A stretch of DNA of 64,000 bases from JABDMH01 sp050298535 (GCA_050298535.1 JBNKUI010000091.1:62001-126000), one strand, 5' to 3'. Counted from the stretch's first letter, positions 52,370 through 61,625 are shown. Numbers and translations: made by a program. The notes: generated from the sequence alone by a model not told the origin.

Positions 52370-54115
52370 ATGAACATAAAATTTATATATAGAAGGTTGA
52401 TGTTAGCATTGCTGGTTGTGAGCATGGTGACAATCTCCTGTAAGGATAGTTTCCTAGACGTGCCGGCTACAGGGTCCCTGGCCAATGCACAGCTTGCAAC
52501 TAAAGCAGGTGTAGAAGGAACACTCATTGGTGCTTATTCCGCTTTAAATGGAGTATTTGGTAACCGTTTTGAAGGACCTAATCATTGGATCACAGGAACC
52601 ATCTGCGGTGGTGAAGCAAATAAAGGTACGGACCCAGGTGACTATAGTGCAATCAATCCGATTCAGCGCTATGAAATTGATCCTACAAGTGGCGATATTA
52701 ATGCATTCTGGAATGCTCGTTACGAAGGGATTAGTCGTTGTAATACGACACTGCGACTCTTAACTCAAGCGACTGACGTTTCTGCAGCTGATGTTACGCG
52801 TATTACTGCTGAGGCTCGAATGCTACGTGGACACTACTATTTTGATTTGAAAAAGCATTTTAATAGTGTTCCGTATTTTGATGAAACGATTGAGGCTGCT
52901 GATGTACCGACTGTTCCTAATTCACCAAATCTCTGGGACAAGATTGAAGCAGATTTTCAGTTTGCATTTGATAATCTACCTGAGACACAAAGTAACGCAG
53001 GTCGTGTAAACAAATGGGCGGCAGCCGCATACATGGGTAAAGCCAAGCTGTTCCAAGGTAAATTTGGTGAAGCGAAATCATGGTTCGATAACGTGATTGC
53101 TAATGGAGTCACTGTCAATGGTCTGAAATATGCATTGTTGGATGATTATGCGCAGATCTACAATGCCGAAAATGATAACCATGCAGAAGCAGTTTTTGAT
53201 GTAGAGTCCGCCAACAATTCAGGTAGCACGCAAAACGCTAACTACTTTGATGACTTGAACTATCCTTATAATACGGGTGCTGATGGTCCAGGTAATTGCT
53301 GTGGTTTTAACCAACCCAGTTTTACGATGGCTAATAAGTTTAGAACATCAGCCGAAGGCTTGCCATTGCTAGATGGTTCATATAATGATGCAGCCAATGA
53401 GCTGGTGCATGACTATGGTCTTGAGTCTGCTGATGCTTTTACTCCTGACGCTGGAAACCTGGATCCAAGACTTGATCATTCCATCGGAAGAAGAAGTATT
53501 CCATACCTAGATTGGATTGCCCATCCTGGTAAGGACTGGATTCGAAACCAGGCATATGCGGGTCCTTACTCTCCTAAGAAATACATCTACTACAAGTCTC
53601 AAGAGAATTCATTCACTGATGGTAGCTCCTGGACTCGTGGATATGCTACTATGAACTACACCATCATCCGATATGCAGATGTATTGTTGATGGCTGCTGA
53701 AGCAGAAATCGAAGCAGGATCATTGGAGCAAGCACGGACTTATGTAAATATGGTACGAGATCGTGCGGCTAAAAGCGAGCATTGGGTGAAGAATGAGGAT
53801 GGATCTAATGCAGCTAACTATGTAATCTCACCGTATCCTGAATCACAGTTCGCTGATCAGGCAGCAGCTAGACAGGCAGTTAGAATGGAACGTACTCTTG
53901 AGCTTTCTGGTGAAGGACATCGATTCTTCGACCTGGTTCGATGGGGTGTGGCGGACCAGGAGCTAAATGACTACCTGAACTATGAGGCCAACATTTTGGT
54001 CACAATGTTTGGAGGCGCTTCATTTTCGTCAGGAAAGAATGAATACTTTCCGATTCCTCAATCCCAAATTGATTTACAGGGATCTGATGTGCTAAGTCAA
54101 AATCCTGGATATTAA
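52370..54115 (+). CDS. SusD/RagB-family nutrient-binding lipoprotein
   Basis: 581 aa from ATG 52370; a TTG 24 bases upstream is less likely. The lipobox is VTISCKDSFLD, so the mature protein is anchored on the outer surface. Family marks: LRGHYYFDLKKHFNSVPYF, NKWAAAAYMGKAKL, YTIIRYADVLLMAAEAEIEA and the closing RMERTLELSGEGHRFFDLVR with IPQSQIDL near the end. SusD caps the SusC barrel and captures ligand. A Rho-independent terminator lies 27 bases after the stop. Confidence 0.96.
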   Translation: MNIKFIYRRLMLALLVVSMVTISCKDSFLDVPATGSLANAQLATKAGVEGTLIGAYSALNGVFGNRFEGPNHWITGTICGGEANKGTDPGDYSAINPIQRYEIDPTSGDINAFWNARYEGISRCNTTLRLLTQATDVSAADVTRITAEARMLRGHYYFDLKKHFNSVPYFDETIEAADVPTVPNSPNLWDKIEADFQFAFDNLPETQSNAGRVNKWAAAAYMGKAKLFQGKFGEAKSWFDNVIANGVTVNGLKYALLDDYAQIYNAENDNHAEAVFDVESANNSGSTQNANYFDDLNYPYNTGADGPGNCCGFNQPSFTMANKFRTSAEGLPLLDGSYNDAANELVHDYGLESADAFTPDAGNLDPRLDHSIGRRSIPYLDWIAHPGKDWIRNQAYAGPYSPKKYIYYKSQENSFTDGSSWTRGYATMNYTIIRYADVLLMAAEAEIEAGSLEQARTYVNMVRDRAAKSEHWVKNEDGSNAANYVISPYPESQFADQAAARQAVRMERTLELSGEGHRFFDLVRWGVADQELNDYLNYEANILVTMFGGASFSSGKNEYFPIPQSQIDLQGSDVLSQNPGY

Positions 54116-54142
54116 TCTTAGTAGGACATCGAAAAATTCTAA

Positions 54143-54174
54143 GGGCTGTCATATTTTTGATAGCCCTTTTATTT
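54143..54174 (+). terminator. Rho-independent terminator after SusD
   Basis: GGGCTGTCA (54143-54151) pairs with TGATAGCCC (54158-54166), 9 bp with one G-U, around a TATTTT loop, followed by TTTTATTT. Any frame starting inside it (for example a TTG at 54157) is not a real gene start. Confidence 0.85.
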
Positions 54175-54183
54175 ATTAGTCAA

Positions 54184-55755
54184 ATGATGAAAGCTGATAG
54201 AAAAATATGTCCAGCAGTGCGTCCTCTACGGCTGGTTTCCTTCCTGATCTTTGTCATATTCGTACTCCTTTGTTGTCAGGAGAACAAACCAAACATATCG
54301 AGAGATGAATCTACTATGAATGGTGCAGAACTGGCCATGATATATTGTGATAGCTGTCATGGCTATGTTCCTCCAGGCCAGCTGGACAAAAGTACATGGA
54401 GTAAGGTGTTGACGCAAATGGGCTATTTTATGGGATTTAGAGAAGAGGGAGTAAACCCTTTAGGTGGTTTACCACTGGAAGAAGCGCTACGACTAGAAGT
54501 AGGAAATGTATATCCAGTGTCGCCTATCATGTCTGATACTTCATGGCAAAAGATCCAGTCATTTATTTTACGTGAGGCACCAGATTCTTTAATCTATCAT
54601 GCACAGCCGGATCTTCCTATTAGTCCCATTTTTGAATCAACACTGATGGAAACTAATCTGGGTGGTTTTCCAATGGTGTGTATGCTAGACTATGATGAAA
54701 ATTATAAGAGACTTTACCTAGGTGATATCAATGGAATGGTTCAGGAGCTGGATGGGAACCTTCAAGTGACAAACTTTACTAAAATGCCTAACCCAATAGT
54801 GAAGACCGTTCGTCATCCGGAATCAGATGAGTTATTTATGCTGGATATCGGGTTTATTGATTCAAAAGATCTTCAGTATGGGGCGGTCGGCACTACCGAT
54901 CTGTCTACCTTTTCTCAAAGGAATTTGCTCTTCGAAGAACTTCCTCGTCCTGTGGATATGGTGATCGGTGATTTAAGTGGAGACGAGCAGGAGGATATTG
55001 TAATCTGTGGATTTGGCAATCAAGTGGGACGACTTTCGTGGTTCCGTAAATCTGAGAATCAGTATGTGGAACACATTCTGGTGCGAAAACCAGGAGCTAT
55101 GAAGGTGGATGTACTAGATCTGGATGGAAATGGTGCTGATGATATCTTGGTGCTCTTTGGCCAGGGAGATGAATCTCTAATGGCCTTCTTAAATGATGGT
55201 AAGGGTAACTTTCAGCAAAAGCAGATATTAAGCTTCAATGCTTTGCATGGTTCTTCAGACTACGAACTGGTTGATATGGATGTGGATGGAGATTTGGATC
55301 TCATCATGACCAATGGAGACAACGGAGACTATAGTCAGGTACTGAAGCCCCACCATGGAGTTCGGGTATACATTAACAGCGGTGATTTTTCCTTTGGAGA
55401 ATCATACTTCTACCCCATGTATGGTGCATATCAATGTGAGGTGCGGGATTTTGATGAAGATGGGGATCAAGATATTTTTGTTTCATCCTTTTACCCGGAC
55501 TTTACATCAGATCTCAGCCAAAGTTTGTTATTTCTTGAGAATAAGGGTGACCTCTCCTTCGAACCTTATCGAATAAGAAATGCGAATGCGGGAAGATGGA
55601 TGGTGCTGGACGCAGGTGATCTAGATCAGGACGGTGATCAGGACATTATGATCGGAGCCTATACCCTGGGTCCCGGAGATGTCCCCGAGGACCTACGAAG
55701 AAAGTGGTTCCAGTCAGATAATCATGTAATGATACTCTACAATAAGACCCGTTAG
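54184..55755 (+). CDS. Lipoprotein with c-type heme motif and FG-GAP repeats
   Basis: 523 aa from ATG 54184, chosen because the longer frame begins inside the SusD terminator. Residues 15-31 are a hydrophobic signal ending LLCC, with a lipobox Cys at 30 or 31. A heme-binding CDSCH is at residues 55-59, with Met-containing helices after it (QMGYFMGF) as possible sixth ligand. From about residue 250 come FG-GAP/VCBS repeats with Asp-rich calcium loops (DLDGNGADDI, DMDVDGDLDL, DFDEDGDQDI, DLDQDGDQDI). So this is a surface-exposed propeller with a short cytochrome-like head. It lies just after SusCD, and its stop abuts the stop of the convergent gene. Confidence 0.88.
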   Translation: MMKADRKICPAVRPLRLVSFLIFVIFVLLCCQENKPNISRDESTMNGAELAMIYCDSCHGYVPPGQLDKSTWSKVLTQMGYFMGFREEGVNPLGGLPLEEALRLEVGNVYPVSPIMSDTSWQKIQSFILREAPDSLIYHAQPDLPISPIFESTLMETNLGGFPMVCMLDYDENYKRLYLGDINGMVQELDGNLQVTNFTKMPNPIVKTVRHPESDELFMLDIGFIDSKDLQYGAVGTTDLSTFSQRNLLFEELPRPVDMVIGDLSGDEQEDIVICGFGNQVGRLSWFRKSENQYVEHILVRKPGAMKVDVLDLDGNGADDILVLFGQGDESLMAFLNDGKGNFQQKQILSFNALHGSSDYELVDMDVDGDLDLIMTNGDNGDYSQVLKPHHGVRVYINSGDFSFGESYFYPMYGAYQCEVRDFDEDGDQDIFVSSFYPDFTSDLSQSLLFLENKGDLSFEPYRIRNANAGRWMVLDAGDLDQDGDQDIMIGAYTLGPGDVPEDLRRKWFQSDNHVMILYNKTR

Positions 55756-57543
55756 TTATCGAATCAATACTACGGATTGTGCCATGGATCCTTGTTGTAT
55801 ACTTCCCTGATTGTCAACCCATTCAAATGCGGCATGCACAATATACACTCCTGGTGGACTTTGATGTTGATTTTCACTGATCCCATTCCATTGGTCAATG
55901 GTCCGACGACCTTGATAAACTTGGTTACCCCAACGGTCAAAAACGGTGAACTTTAAGGATATCAGTTCGCAGTTGCCAAAGATGCGCAAGACATCATTCT
56001 GATCGTCTCCATTTGGGGAAAAAGCGGACGGGAGAAAAGGCTCACATTGGCAGTGGGGTTTTGTCAATGTGTATTGATATGAAACACTATTCATGCAGTC
56101 TTCGTTGGAAGCAATATATGTGCCGGGCTTGTTCAGTACTCTTAGGTTTTCTTGTATTGAGGTATCATGCCAGGTCAAATCTGTGCGAGGTAATAACACA
56201 TTCCATGCCTCTTCACAAGAGAGAAAAGTGTCAATTTTAATAATTTCTTGGGGAGTTTTTCCGTCACATAAGTCCTCGCCTTGAAAAAGTGTATTTGATT
56301 CGATACTTGTCTGAGAAATTTGAATTGCTGTCATCGTAGTGGAGAAGGTTGGGGTATCAATGGGGAACATCGTGAGTTCATTACCCATGCGAGTGTCACT
56401 GTAACTTTGTATATCGAAGCAAGTCGAGTTAATAGCAGGTTCCCATTGCATCAAGAAGTCATCTATCTCAGTATTCTTTTTCTTAACAATCACACTATTA
56501 CTTACTACGGTCGTTCTCCCTTCTGTCTGAGACACTGAGAGCTCCTCTGCTTCAAATCGAATCCCAAGATCCATACTGGATTGTTCCAGAAATTCGCCCG
56601 TAGTGGAAATGACAAGCCTCGACAGTTCATGTGATGTAGAGCCATCCAGCGTGTGCCAAAGTATAACCTGGCCATTTTCTTTTGTGAATATCGGGATGCA
56701 CGAACTACTCGCAAATCGTGGTGACGTCCAACTGATTTCCCCGCGGTCATTCACCTGATAGATAAGACTTACTCCATTCTTATGAGCTTCAAAAAGATAT
56801 CCCCCCGCTACCTCCACCGGTCCGGCCCGGGGTAAAGGATTTGCAGAGTCATCCAAAAGTTTTCCAGCCCAAACAATATCTCCTCCACTTGAAAGTCGAT
56901 AGTGATATCCATTTGACCAACCGATAATACCTCCATCACTCGTGAAAATTGCTTCGCCATTTGACTCGAAGGGACTAAATCTTCTGGCCCATTGAAATTG
57001 CAGATTCTCATTGAAAATAGCGACAAATCCTTCCTTGAGCGTGGAAAAGTCTAGTAGTAGTCCGTATATCATGATGCGAGAACCCTGTAAGTCAATCGAA
57101 TAGGTAAAGCGATCAACCGTCTCTGTTTGATATATCTGAAAATCAATGAGATTACCATCACCTCCGACCTTCATAAGGAAAATCAGCTCCACGAAGCCCT
57201 GAAAGGCACTACCAAAAAGAAAGATTTCATTCCTACTGTTCACTTCGATATCCACCAGCTCGAGATAGGTATCGTCCCGAAAGTAGCTTTGGGTCCATAA
57301 GGTTCTGCCACAATGATCTATGCGGGAGAGCTGGATACGACCTGTGCCATTGGATAGGCCGGCAAGATCTGAGTCAGCTAGGATGATATCACCATTGGAG
57401 AAGTGCTGCACTTTCAATCTGTGTGATGCACTGGCTGGTCCTATCGATTTTACAAAATTCTGCCCTGCGATGTTTCCCGCGAGTAGAAGGATAATTACAG
57501 CAATAATCCAATGGAGAAAATGATGTGTACTTTCCAGATGCAC
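55756..57543 (-). CDS. T9SS-exported protein with gliding-motility C-terminal domain
   Basis: 595 aa from GTG 57543; no ATG is available upstream in frame. Residues 1-27 are a signal peptide (IIAVIILLLAGNIAGQ). The body is a beta-rich, repetitive domain. The C-terminal 90 residues match the type-B sorting domain of type IX secretion cargo: FLPSAFSPNGDDQNDVLRIF, then FDRWGNQVYQG and the closing strand QGSMAQSVVLIR. It is delivered across the outer membrane by the T9SS and usually attached or released at the surface. The stop abuts that of the upstream convergent gene. Confidence 0.9.
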   Translation of the reverse strand: MHLESTHHFLHWIIAVIILLLAGNIAGQNFVKSIGPASASHRLKVQHFSNGDIILADSDLAGLSNGTGRIQLSRIDHCGRTLWTQSYFRDDTYLELVDIEVNSRNEIFLFGSAFQGFVELIFLMKVGGDGNLIDFQIYQTETVDRFTYSIDLQGSRIMIYGLLLDFSTLKEGFVAIFNENLQFQWARRFSPFESNGEAIFTSDGGIIGWSNGYHYRLSSGGDIVWAGKLLDDSANPLPRAGPVEVAGGYLFEAHKNGVSLIYQVNDRGEISWTSPRFASSSCIPIFTKENGQVILWHTLDGSTSHELSRLVISTTGEFLEQSSMDLGIRFEAEELSVSQTEGRTTVVSNSVIVKKKNTEIDDFLMQWEPAINSTCFDIQSYSDTRMGNELTMFPIDTPTFSTTMTAIQISQTSIESNTLFQGEDLCDGKTPQEIIKIDTFLSCEEAWNVLLPRTDLTWHDTSIQENLRVLNKPGTYIASNEDCMNSVSYQYTLTKPHCQCEPFLPSAFSPNGDDQNDVLRIFGNCELISLKFTVFDRWGNQVYQGRRTIDQWNGISENQHQSPPGVYIVHAAFEWVDNQGSIQQGSMAQSVVLIR

Positions 57544-57669
57544 AAATATGAAATAGGTATTGTATGCAATAAGGTATGCATTTTTCCCTTACCCTGTGAA
57601 AGGGAATATCGAGTTATTTCGGGGTTACCTATCTACAAAATAAAGCATCAATTAAATATTCTCCGACCA

Positions 57670-58320
57670 CTAGTGGTCTTCCTTCAATAATTCTGGAAAT
57701 TTGGCCTGGAAACGTTTCAATCGGGGAATAGACACAGCCCGCACATATCCATTATTAGGGTTCTTTTTCTCGTAATCCTGGTGATAGTCTTCTGCATCCC
57801 AAAATACCGTAAAGGGACTTACTTCCGTAGTGATCGGTCCTTCGAATACATCATTCGTCTTGAGCTCAGTGATATAATTATCAATCAACTCTTTTTCCTG
57901 ATCGTTTTGATAAAAAATAGCAGATCGATACTGGGCACCGCGGTCAGGACCTTGCCGATTGAGAGTGGTAGGATCGTGAGATCCAAAGAAAACACGTAGT
58001 AAGGTGGGATAATCCACAACTGTCGAATCATAGTACACTTCCACGGATTCGGCATGACCTGTGACTCCTCGAGATACTTGTTCATAGGTAGGATTCTTTT
58101 CCGGACCCCCGGCATATCCAGATATCACCTCTTCGACTCCCTTTACACTTTCGAAGATCGCCTCTACGCACCAAAAGCATCCACTGGCAAAGTAGGCCTT
58201 TGAAAGACCTTCCAATTGAACTTCTTTTTTTGCCACGGCAGCTTGTCCATTTTGGGAAGTTGTACATGCCTGGCTGAAAGAGATGGCTAGCGTTACAAGA
58301 ATCATTGAGATCTGATACAT
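57670..58320 (-). CDS. msrA: Peptide-methionine (S)-S-oxide reductase
   Basis: 216 aa. The catalytic motif GCFWCVEAIF is intact, with the nucleophilic Cys and partner residues. Residues 1-18 are hydrophobic and end SQAC, a possible lipobox, so this MsrA is probably exported and may be a periplasmic or surface lipoprotein. C-terminal SRGVTGHAESVEVYYD and GAQYRSAIFYQND are the conserved substrate regions. No MsrB follows. It repairs oxidised methionine in envelope proteins. Confidence 0.95.
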   Translation of the reverse strand: MYQISMILVTLAISFSQACTTSQNGQAAVAKKEVQLEGLSKAYFASGCFWCVEAIFESVKGVEEVISGYAGGPEKNPTYEQVSRGVTGHAESVEVYYDSTVVDYPTLLRVFFGSHDPTTLNRQGPDRGAQYRSAIFYQNDQEKELIDNYITELKTNDVFEGPITTEVSPFTVFWDAEDYHQDYEKKNPNNGYVRAVSIPRLKRFQAKFPELLKEDH

Positions 58321-58671
58321 AATGATATTGTTTTGTGTTCCTTGGATTCGTTAAATGTAAGAATATGAAAGCTTTATTCTCTTAACGCATCCGCACATAA
58401 TATGTTTGTCACCTATCAGACAAAGCAGTTTGCTACTATGTACTTTACTTCCATTGTATAAATTTTTAAAGAAAATTCATAATCCTTGTTAATACAATTG
58501 TCTGATTATCAATAATAAAAACAACAACAAATGACTGCAATCGATTATAGACGTAAGTAAATAGTTTTTAACCGAGTAAATGATCAGGCTGCCCTCATCT
58601 TTGAGTCATCGCCGCAAATCAATACATCGGCACGGTTCGTAAAATCTATTTAACAACTAAATAATTTAATC
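58321..58671. other. AT-rich divergent gap between msrA and the ssb genes
   Basis: No gene. It holds a short inverted repeat TTTGTC-N8-GACAAA (58405-58424) and AT-rich promoter-like sequence but no exact TANNTTTG element on the plus strand near the ssb start. Confidence 0.5.
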
Positions 58672-59010
58672 ATGAAAAACTTAATTAATCGTGTACAGCT
58701 AATTGGTCACCTGGGTAAGGATGTTGAAATCAAAGAACTTGATAAGGGTCGAAAGGTTTCAAAAACGGTAATGGCAACCCATGAATTTTACTTTGATAAA
58801 GAAGGTGAAAAAGTAGAGAATACTACATGGCATAATCTGGTAGCCTGGGGACGTACCGCTGAGCGTCTGCAATCCTTTGCCTCTAAGGGAGCGAAAATCG
58901 CAGTGATGGGAAAACTTTCCAATCGCTCCTATCAGGATCAGAAGGGTGACACACGATATATCACAGAGATCATCGTGCATGACTTTATGATGGTGAACAA
59001 CGTAGCCTAA
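58672..59010 (+). CDS. ssb: Single-stranded DNA-binding protein (first of a tandem pair)
   Basis: 112 aa OB-fold SSB. Opening MKNLINRVQLIGHLGKDVE, then WHNLVAWGRTAERLQSFASK and MGKLSNRSYQDQKGDTRY are the conserved DNA-binding strands. It ends in HDFMMVNNVA and lacks the acidic tail (DDDIPF-type) that recruits repair partners. A second SSB gene starts 28 bases later with the same opening residues. The short form suggests a specialised or plasmid-like SSB rather than the main replication protein. Confidence 0.93.
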   Translation: MKNLINRVQLIGHLGKDVEIKELDKGRKVSKTVMATHEFYFDKEGEKVENTTWHNLVAWGRTAERLQSFASKGAKIAVMGKLSNRSYQDQKGDTRYITEIIVHDFMMVNNVA

Positions 59011-59037
59011 TTTTTTATCATACTAAAATGTAAAGTC

Positions 59038-59388
59038 ATGAAAAATCTGATAAATAGAGTACAGTTGATCGGAAACCTGGGTAAGGAAGTAGAGACTATT
59101 GAGACCAGTAGTGGTAGTCGGTTAGCCAAAGTTTCTCTTGCAACTTCCGAGGTGTATTTCAATAAGGCCGGAGAAAGAGTTCAATCGACAGAATGGCATA
59201 ATTTGGTAGCCTGGGGAAAGGTTGCAGAGCATATGCAGAACACAGTGACGAAGGGCTCGCGGGTTGCCATTAGTGGTAAACTCACTTCCAGAAGTTATGA
59301 GGATAAGAATGGTGTCACCAAGTATGTCACCGAAATTGTAGTTCAGGAATTCCTACTATTGAAAAGTAAAGAAGTCACACCCTTTTAA
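59038..59388 (+). CDS. ssb: Single-stranded DNA-binding protein (second of a tandem pair)
   Basis: 116 aa, about half identical to the gene before it, with the same MKNLINRVQLIGNLGKEVE start and WHNLVAWGKVAEHMQ. It ends KSKEVTPF, a weak hint of the usual C-terminal PF but without the acidic stretch. The two genes are cotranscribed and finish at a strong terminator. Whether they form mixed tetramers is unknown. Confidence 0.93.
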   Translation: MKNLINRVQLIGNLGKEVETIETSSGSRLAKVSLATSEVYFNKAGERVQSTEWHNLVAWGKVAEHMQNTVTKGSRVAISGKLTSRSYEDKNGVTKYVTEIVVQEFLLLKSKEVTPF

Positions 59389-59430
59389 TGAAAGAGATTT
59401 CACCCCGAAATCGCTGCTAAACTGAGTGTA

Positions 59431-59462
59431 AAACAGGACATGGAAACATGTCCTGTTTTTTT
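59431..59462 (+). terminator. Strong Rho-independent terminator after the ssb pair
   Basis: Perfect 12-bp stem AAACAGGACATG / CATGTCCTGTTT around a GAAA tetraloop, followed by a T-run. Confidence 0.92.
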
Positions 59463-59815
59463 AGTAGATCCTGAAGGGTAAGCAGAAAAAATGATCAATC
59501 TAGTCAATGATCAGGCATACCGAAAGCTGGTAAGCAATGGTTTGCAATCTGGTTACAGCTGCTGGATAGTGAAAGAAAAGGTCACAATGCAATCTCCAAG
59601 AGAAGTGTGAATCAGGTACGAATCCTAGTAACTTCCCGGATCTTCTCCTTCAGGGGGTTCACAGTAGAGAATCGGCTGTTCTTCCGCCGAAAGGTCTTCA
59701 GAAATTGAATGCGAAAGGGGGATGGGTTTCTCTAAACCGGATCAAGAGCGCTTTTTGATCTGAAGCATGATGGGATTTCCCGCGATCAATAATGCATTAG
59801 GGAAGTAAGCTTGTG
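59463..59815. other. Gap with two tiny frames after the ssb terminator
   Basis: Plus strand: a 39-codon frame at 59491-59610 with no recognised sequence. Minus strand: a possible broken small gene at 59625-59768 (next entry). No other gene is visible in this 350-base stretch. Confidence 0.4.
59625..59768 (-). pseudogene. Possible small gene interrupted by an in-frame TGA
   Basis: From ATG 59768 the frame reads MLQIKKRS, then a TGA at 59742-59744, then 38 codons beginning SGLEKPIPLSHSISEDL and ending in YCEPPEGEDPGSY before TAG. The second part has a protein-like composition, acidic and proline-rich with a single Cys. It could be a decayed small secreted or regulatory peptide, a readthrough product, or chance. 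Not recognised. Confidence 0.25.
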
Positions 59816-60316
59816 TCAATGGGTCCCCATTTTGAGACTTGGAATCCGATCCAATACATTTTCAAACCGCTCGGGGTCTTCCACAGATAATGTGCATTCC
59901 TCTCCATTCTTCATTTTTAGGGTGACTTTTCCCTTTTGCCCCATAGGCAGTTGATGTCCAAGGAGTGCATAGGCCACATGCCATCCACAATACGCTTTTT
60001 CGGAGTTACCCGACTCGATGATCACCTTGTCGATATCCTTCCATCTGATTTTTCTGCGTTTTTTCTGGAAGGGACGTTGGAGATATTTTATCTTGTTTTC
60101 ACCCACAACAATCTCTGTCCTTAGTCTATTTAGAAAGATCAAAGAACCAATGCTTATGATCAATACCACTGCATCGAAAATGAATGCACTAGCCGAAAAC
60201 TGTGCCGAGAAAAAGAGAATTTTTATCATCAATGACAAGGCTAACACCAGGAAAATCCCTACTAGCATGTATGCTTCTCTTCCTCTATATCGCTGCTGTT
60301 CCTGAAAGATTTTCAT
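59816..60316 (-). CDS. Small membrane protein with PH-like cytoplasmic domain
   Basis: 166 aa. Two transmembrane helices (residues about 15-35 and 40-60) are followed by a soluble beta-rich domain (KIKYLQRPFQKKRRKIRWKD, KGKVTLKMKNGEECTLSVED) that resembles PH-domain-like YcxB/DUF-type folds. Single gene with no partner. Two AGTTTACA repeats lie 15-35 bases upstream of its start. Function unknown. Confidence 0.7.
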   Translation of the reverse strand: MKIFQEQQRYRGREAYMLVGIFLVLALSLMIKILFFSAQFSASAFIFDAVVLIISIGSLIFLNRLRTEIVVGENKIKYLQRPFQKKRRKIRWKDIDKVIIESGNSEKAYCGWHVAYALLGHQLPMGQKGKVTLKMKNGEECTLSVEDPERFENVLDRIPSLKMGTH

Positions 60317-60331
60317 TGTTTGTTTACTTAT

Positions 60332-60350
60332 AGTTTACACAAAGTTTACA
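60332..60350. repeat. Direct repeat AGTTTACA upstream of the small membrane protein
   Basis: AGTTTACA occurs at 60332-60339 and 60343-60350, 11 bases apart, just upstream of the minus-strand ATG at 60316. A possible operator, weakly supported. Confidence 0.3.
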
Positions 60351-60512
60351 TTAAATTAACACATATTCCACTTCCAAAGACTTATTCAATGGTTAAAGTC
60401 TGGTCCAATAGATGGTGAAAACTGTTAAATTGAAGGGCGGTAATAGCCGCCATTCTTAGTCGAAATATGATAGCAGTAAATGACTTTTGCCAACTTTTAG
60501 TTCCTGAAACCA

Positions 60513-61625
60513 ATGAAATCAGTGTTTGATAATCTTAGCCTTCTGTTATCACTTTTCGTGTTAAACATACACTGTGATAGCGGAAGAACCACTGCAGTAA
60601 TGTCAGAAAGTGAGTTGCCGATGGAGACACCTATGCATTTGACCCTTTCACAGGCTAATCAGTTGGCACGACTGCCACTGGATTGCATTCAGACCGAGTT
60701 TCCTAATAAGTTGGGACAGGTATTGGAAGATGCATCAGAAATGGGTACACCAGCAGTGTTGCATCCTGCATTCTATGGATGCTTTGACTGGCATTCCTCG
60801 GTACATGGGCATTGGTCATTGGTTAAACTCTTGAAAAATTTTCCAGATCTGAGTCATGCAGAAGAGGCTCGGAGTGCCCTGGCTACGAATATGACAGCCG
60901 AGAACATTCAGGGGGAACTGGGATACTTTCAACGTCAGACAAGCTCATCCTATGAAAGGACCTATGGATGGGCGTGGCTGCTAAAGCTGGCGGAGGAACT
61001 GCATACCTGGGATGATCCACTGGCAAGGGAGCTGTCGGAGAATCTTCACCCTCTGACTGAACTTATAGTGGATCGGTATCTTGCATTCCTTCCCAAACTC
61101 ATCTATCCGATTCGTGTGGGGGAGCATACTAATACAGCATTTGGATTGACATTTGCCCTCGACTATGCTCGTACGACAGGACACAAGGCTCTGGTGTCCA
61201 TGATCGAAGAGCGCGCTAGAACGTATTATTTAGGTGACAGGGGATGTCCCCTCAATTGGGAACCCAGTGGATTCGATTTTCTCTCACCCTGTCTGGAGGA
61301 AGTGGATCTGATGCGGAGAGTGCTGGATTCGACGGAGTTTAGTGGCTGGGTGAACGAGTTCTTGCCGACGCTGGCCAAATCTACCTTCGCATTGGAAGTC
61401 GGGAAGGTTTCTGATCGTTCGGATGGCAAACTGGTCCATTTAGATGGACTCAATTTTAGCAGAGCTTGGGTGATGTATGGCATTGCTCAACAGTATCCAG
61501 AGTATGGTCATCTTATCAATGTGGCAAATCAGCACATTGGACATTCACTACCCAATCTGGTGGATGATTCCTATGAAGGAGGTCATTGGCTAGGGAGCTT
61601 TGCTATATATGCGTTGAGCCAATAG
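60513..61625 (+). CDS. DUF2891-family protein
   Basis: 370 aa. A hydrophobic N-terminus (residues 8-20, LLLSLFVLNIHC) ends at a Cys, so a signal peptide with possible lipobox is likely. The DUF2891 body shows HPAFYGCFDWHSSVHGHWSL near residue 90, ERTYGWAWLLKLAEEL, VGEHTNTAFGLTFALDYAR and DGLNFSRAWVMYGIA, an all-helical alpha/alpha-toroid-like pattern rich in His and Trp. Related all-helical folds are often sugar epimerases or hydrolases, but no activity is established for this family. Confidence 0.88.
   Translation: MKSVFDNLSLLLSLFVLNIHCDSGRTTAVMSESELPMETPMHLTLSQANQLARLPLDCIQTEFPNKLGQVLEDASEMGTPAVLHPAFYGCFDWHSSVHGHWSLVKLLKNFPDLSHAEEARSALATNMTAENIQGELGYFQRQTSSSYERTYGWAWLLKLAEELHTWDDPLARELSENLHPLTELIVDRYLAFLPKLIYPIRVGEHTNTAFGLTFALDYARTTGHKALVSMIEERARTYYLGDRGCPLNWEPSGFDFLSPCLEEVDLMRRVLDSTEFSGWVNEFLPTLAKSTFALEVGKVSDRSDGKLVHLDGLNFSRAWVMYGIAQQYPEYGHLINVANQHIGHSLPNLVDDSYEGGHWLGSFAIYALSQ

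Noticed and set aside
54157..54183. Earlier start for the heme/FG-GAP protein
   Set aside because: The TTG lies inside the SusD terminator hairpin, so transcription from SusD should end there.
59491..59610. 39-codon frame after the ssb terminator
   Set aside because: No promoter, no recognised sequence and too short to judge.
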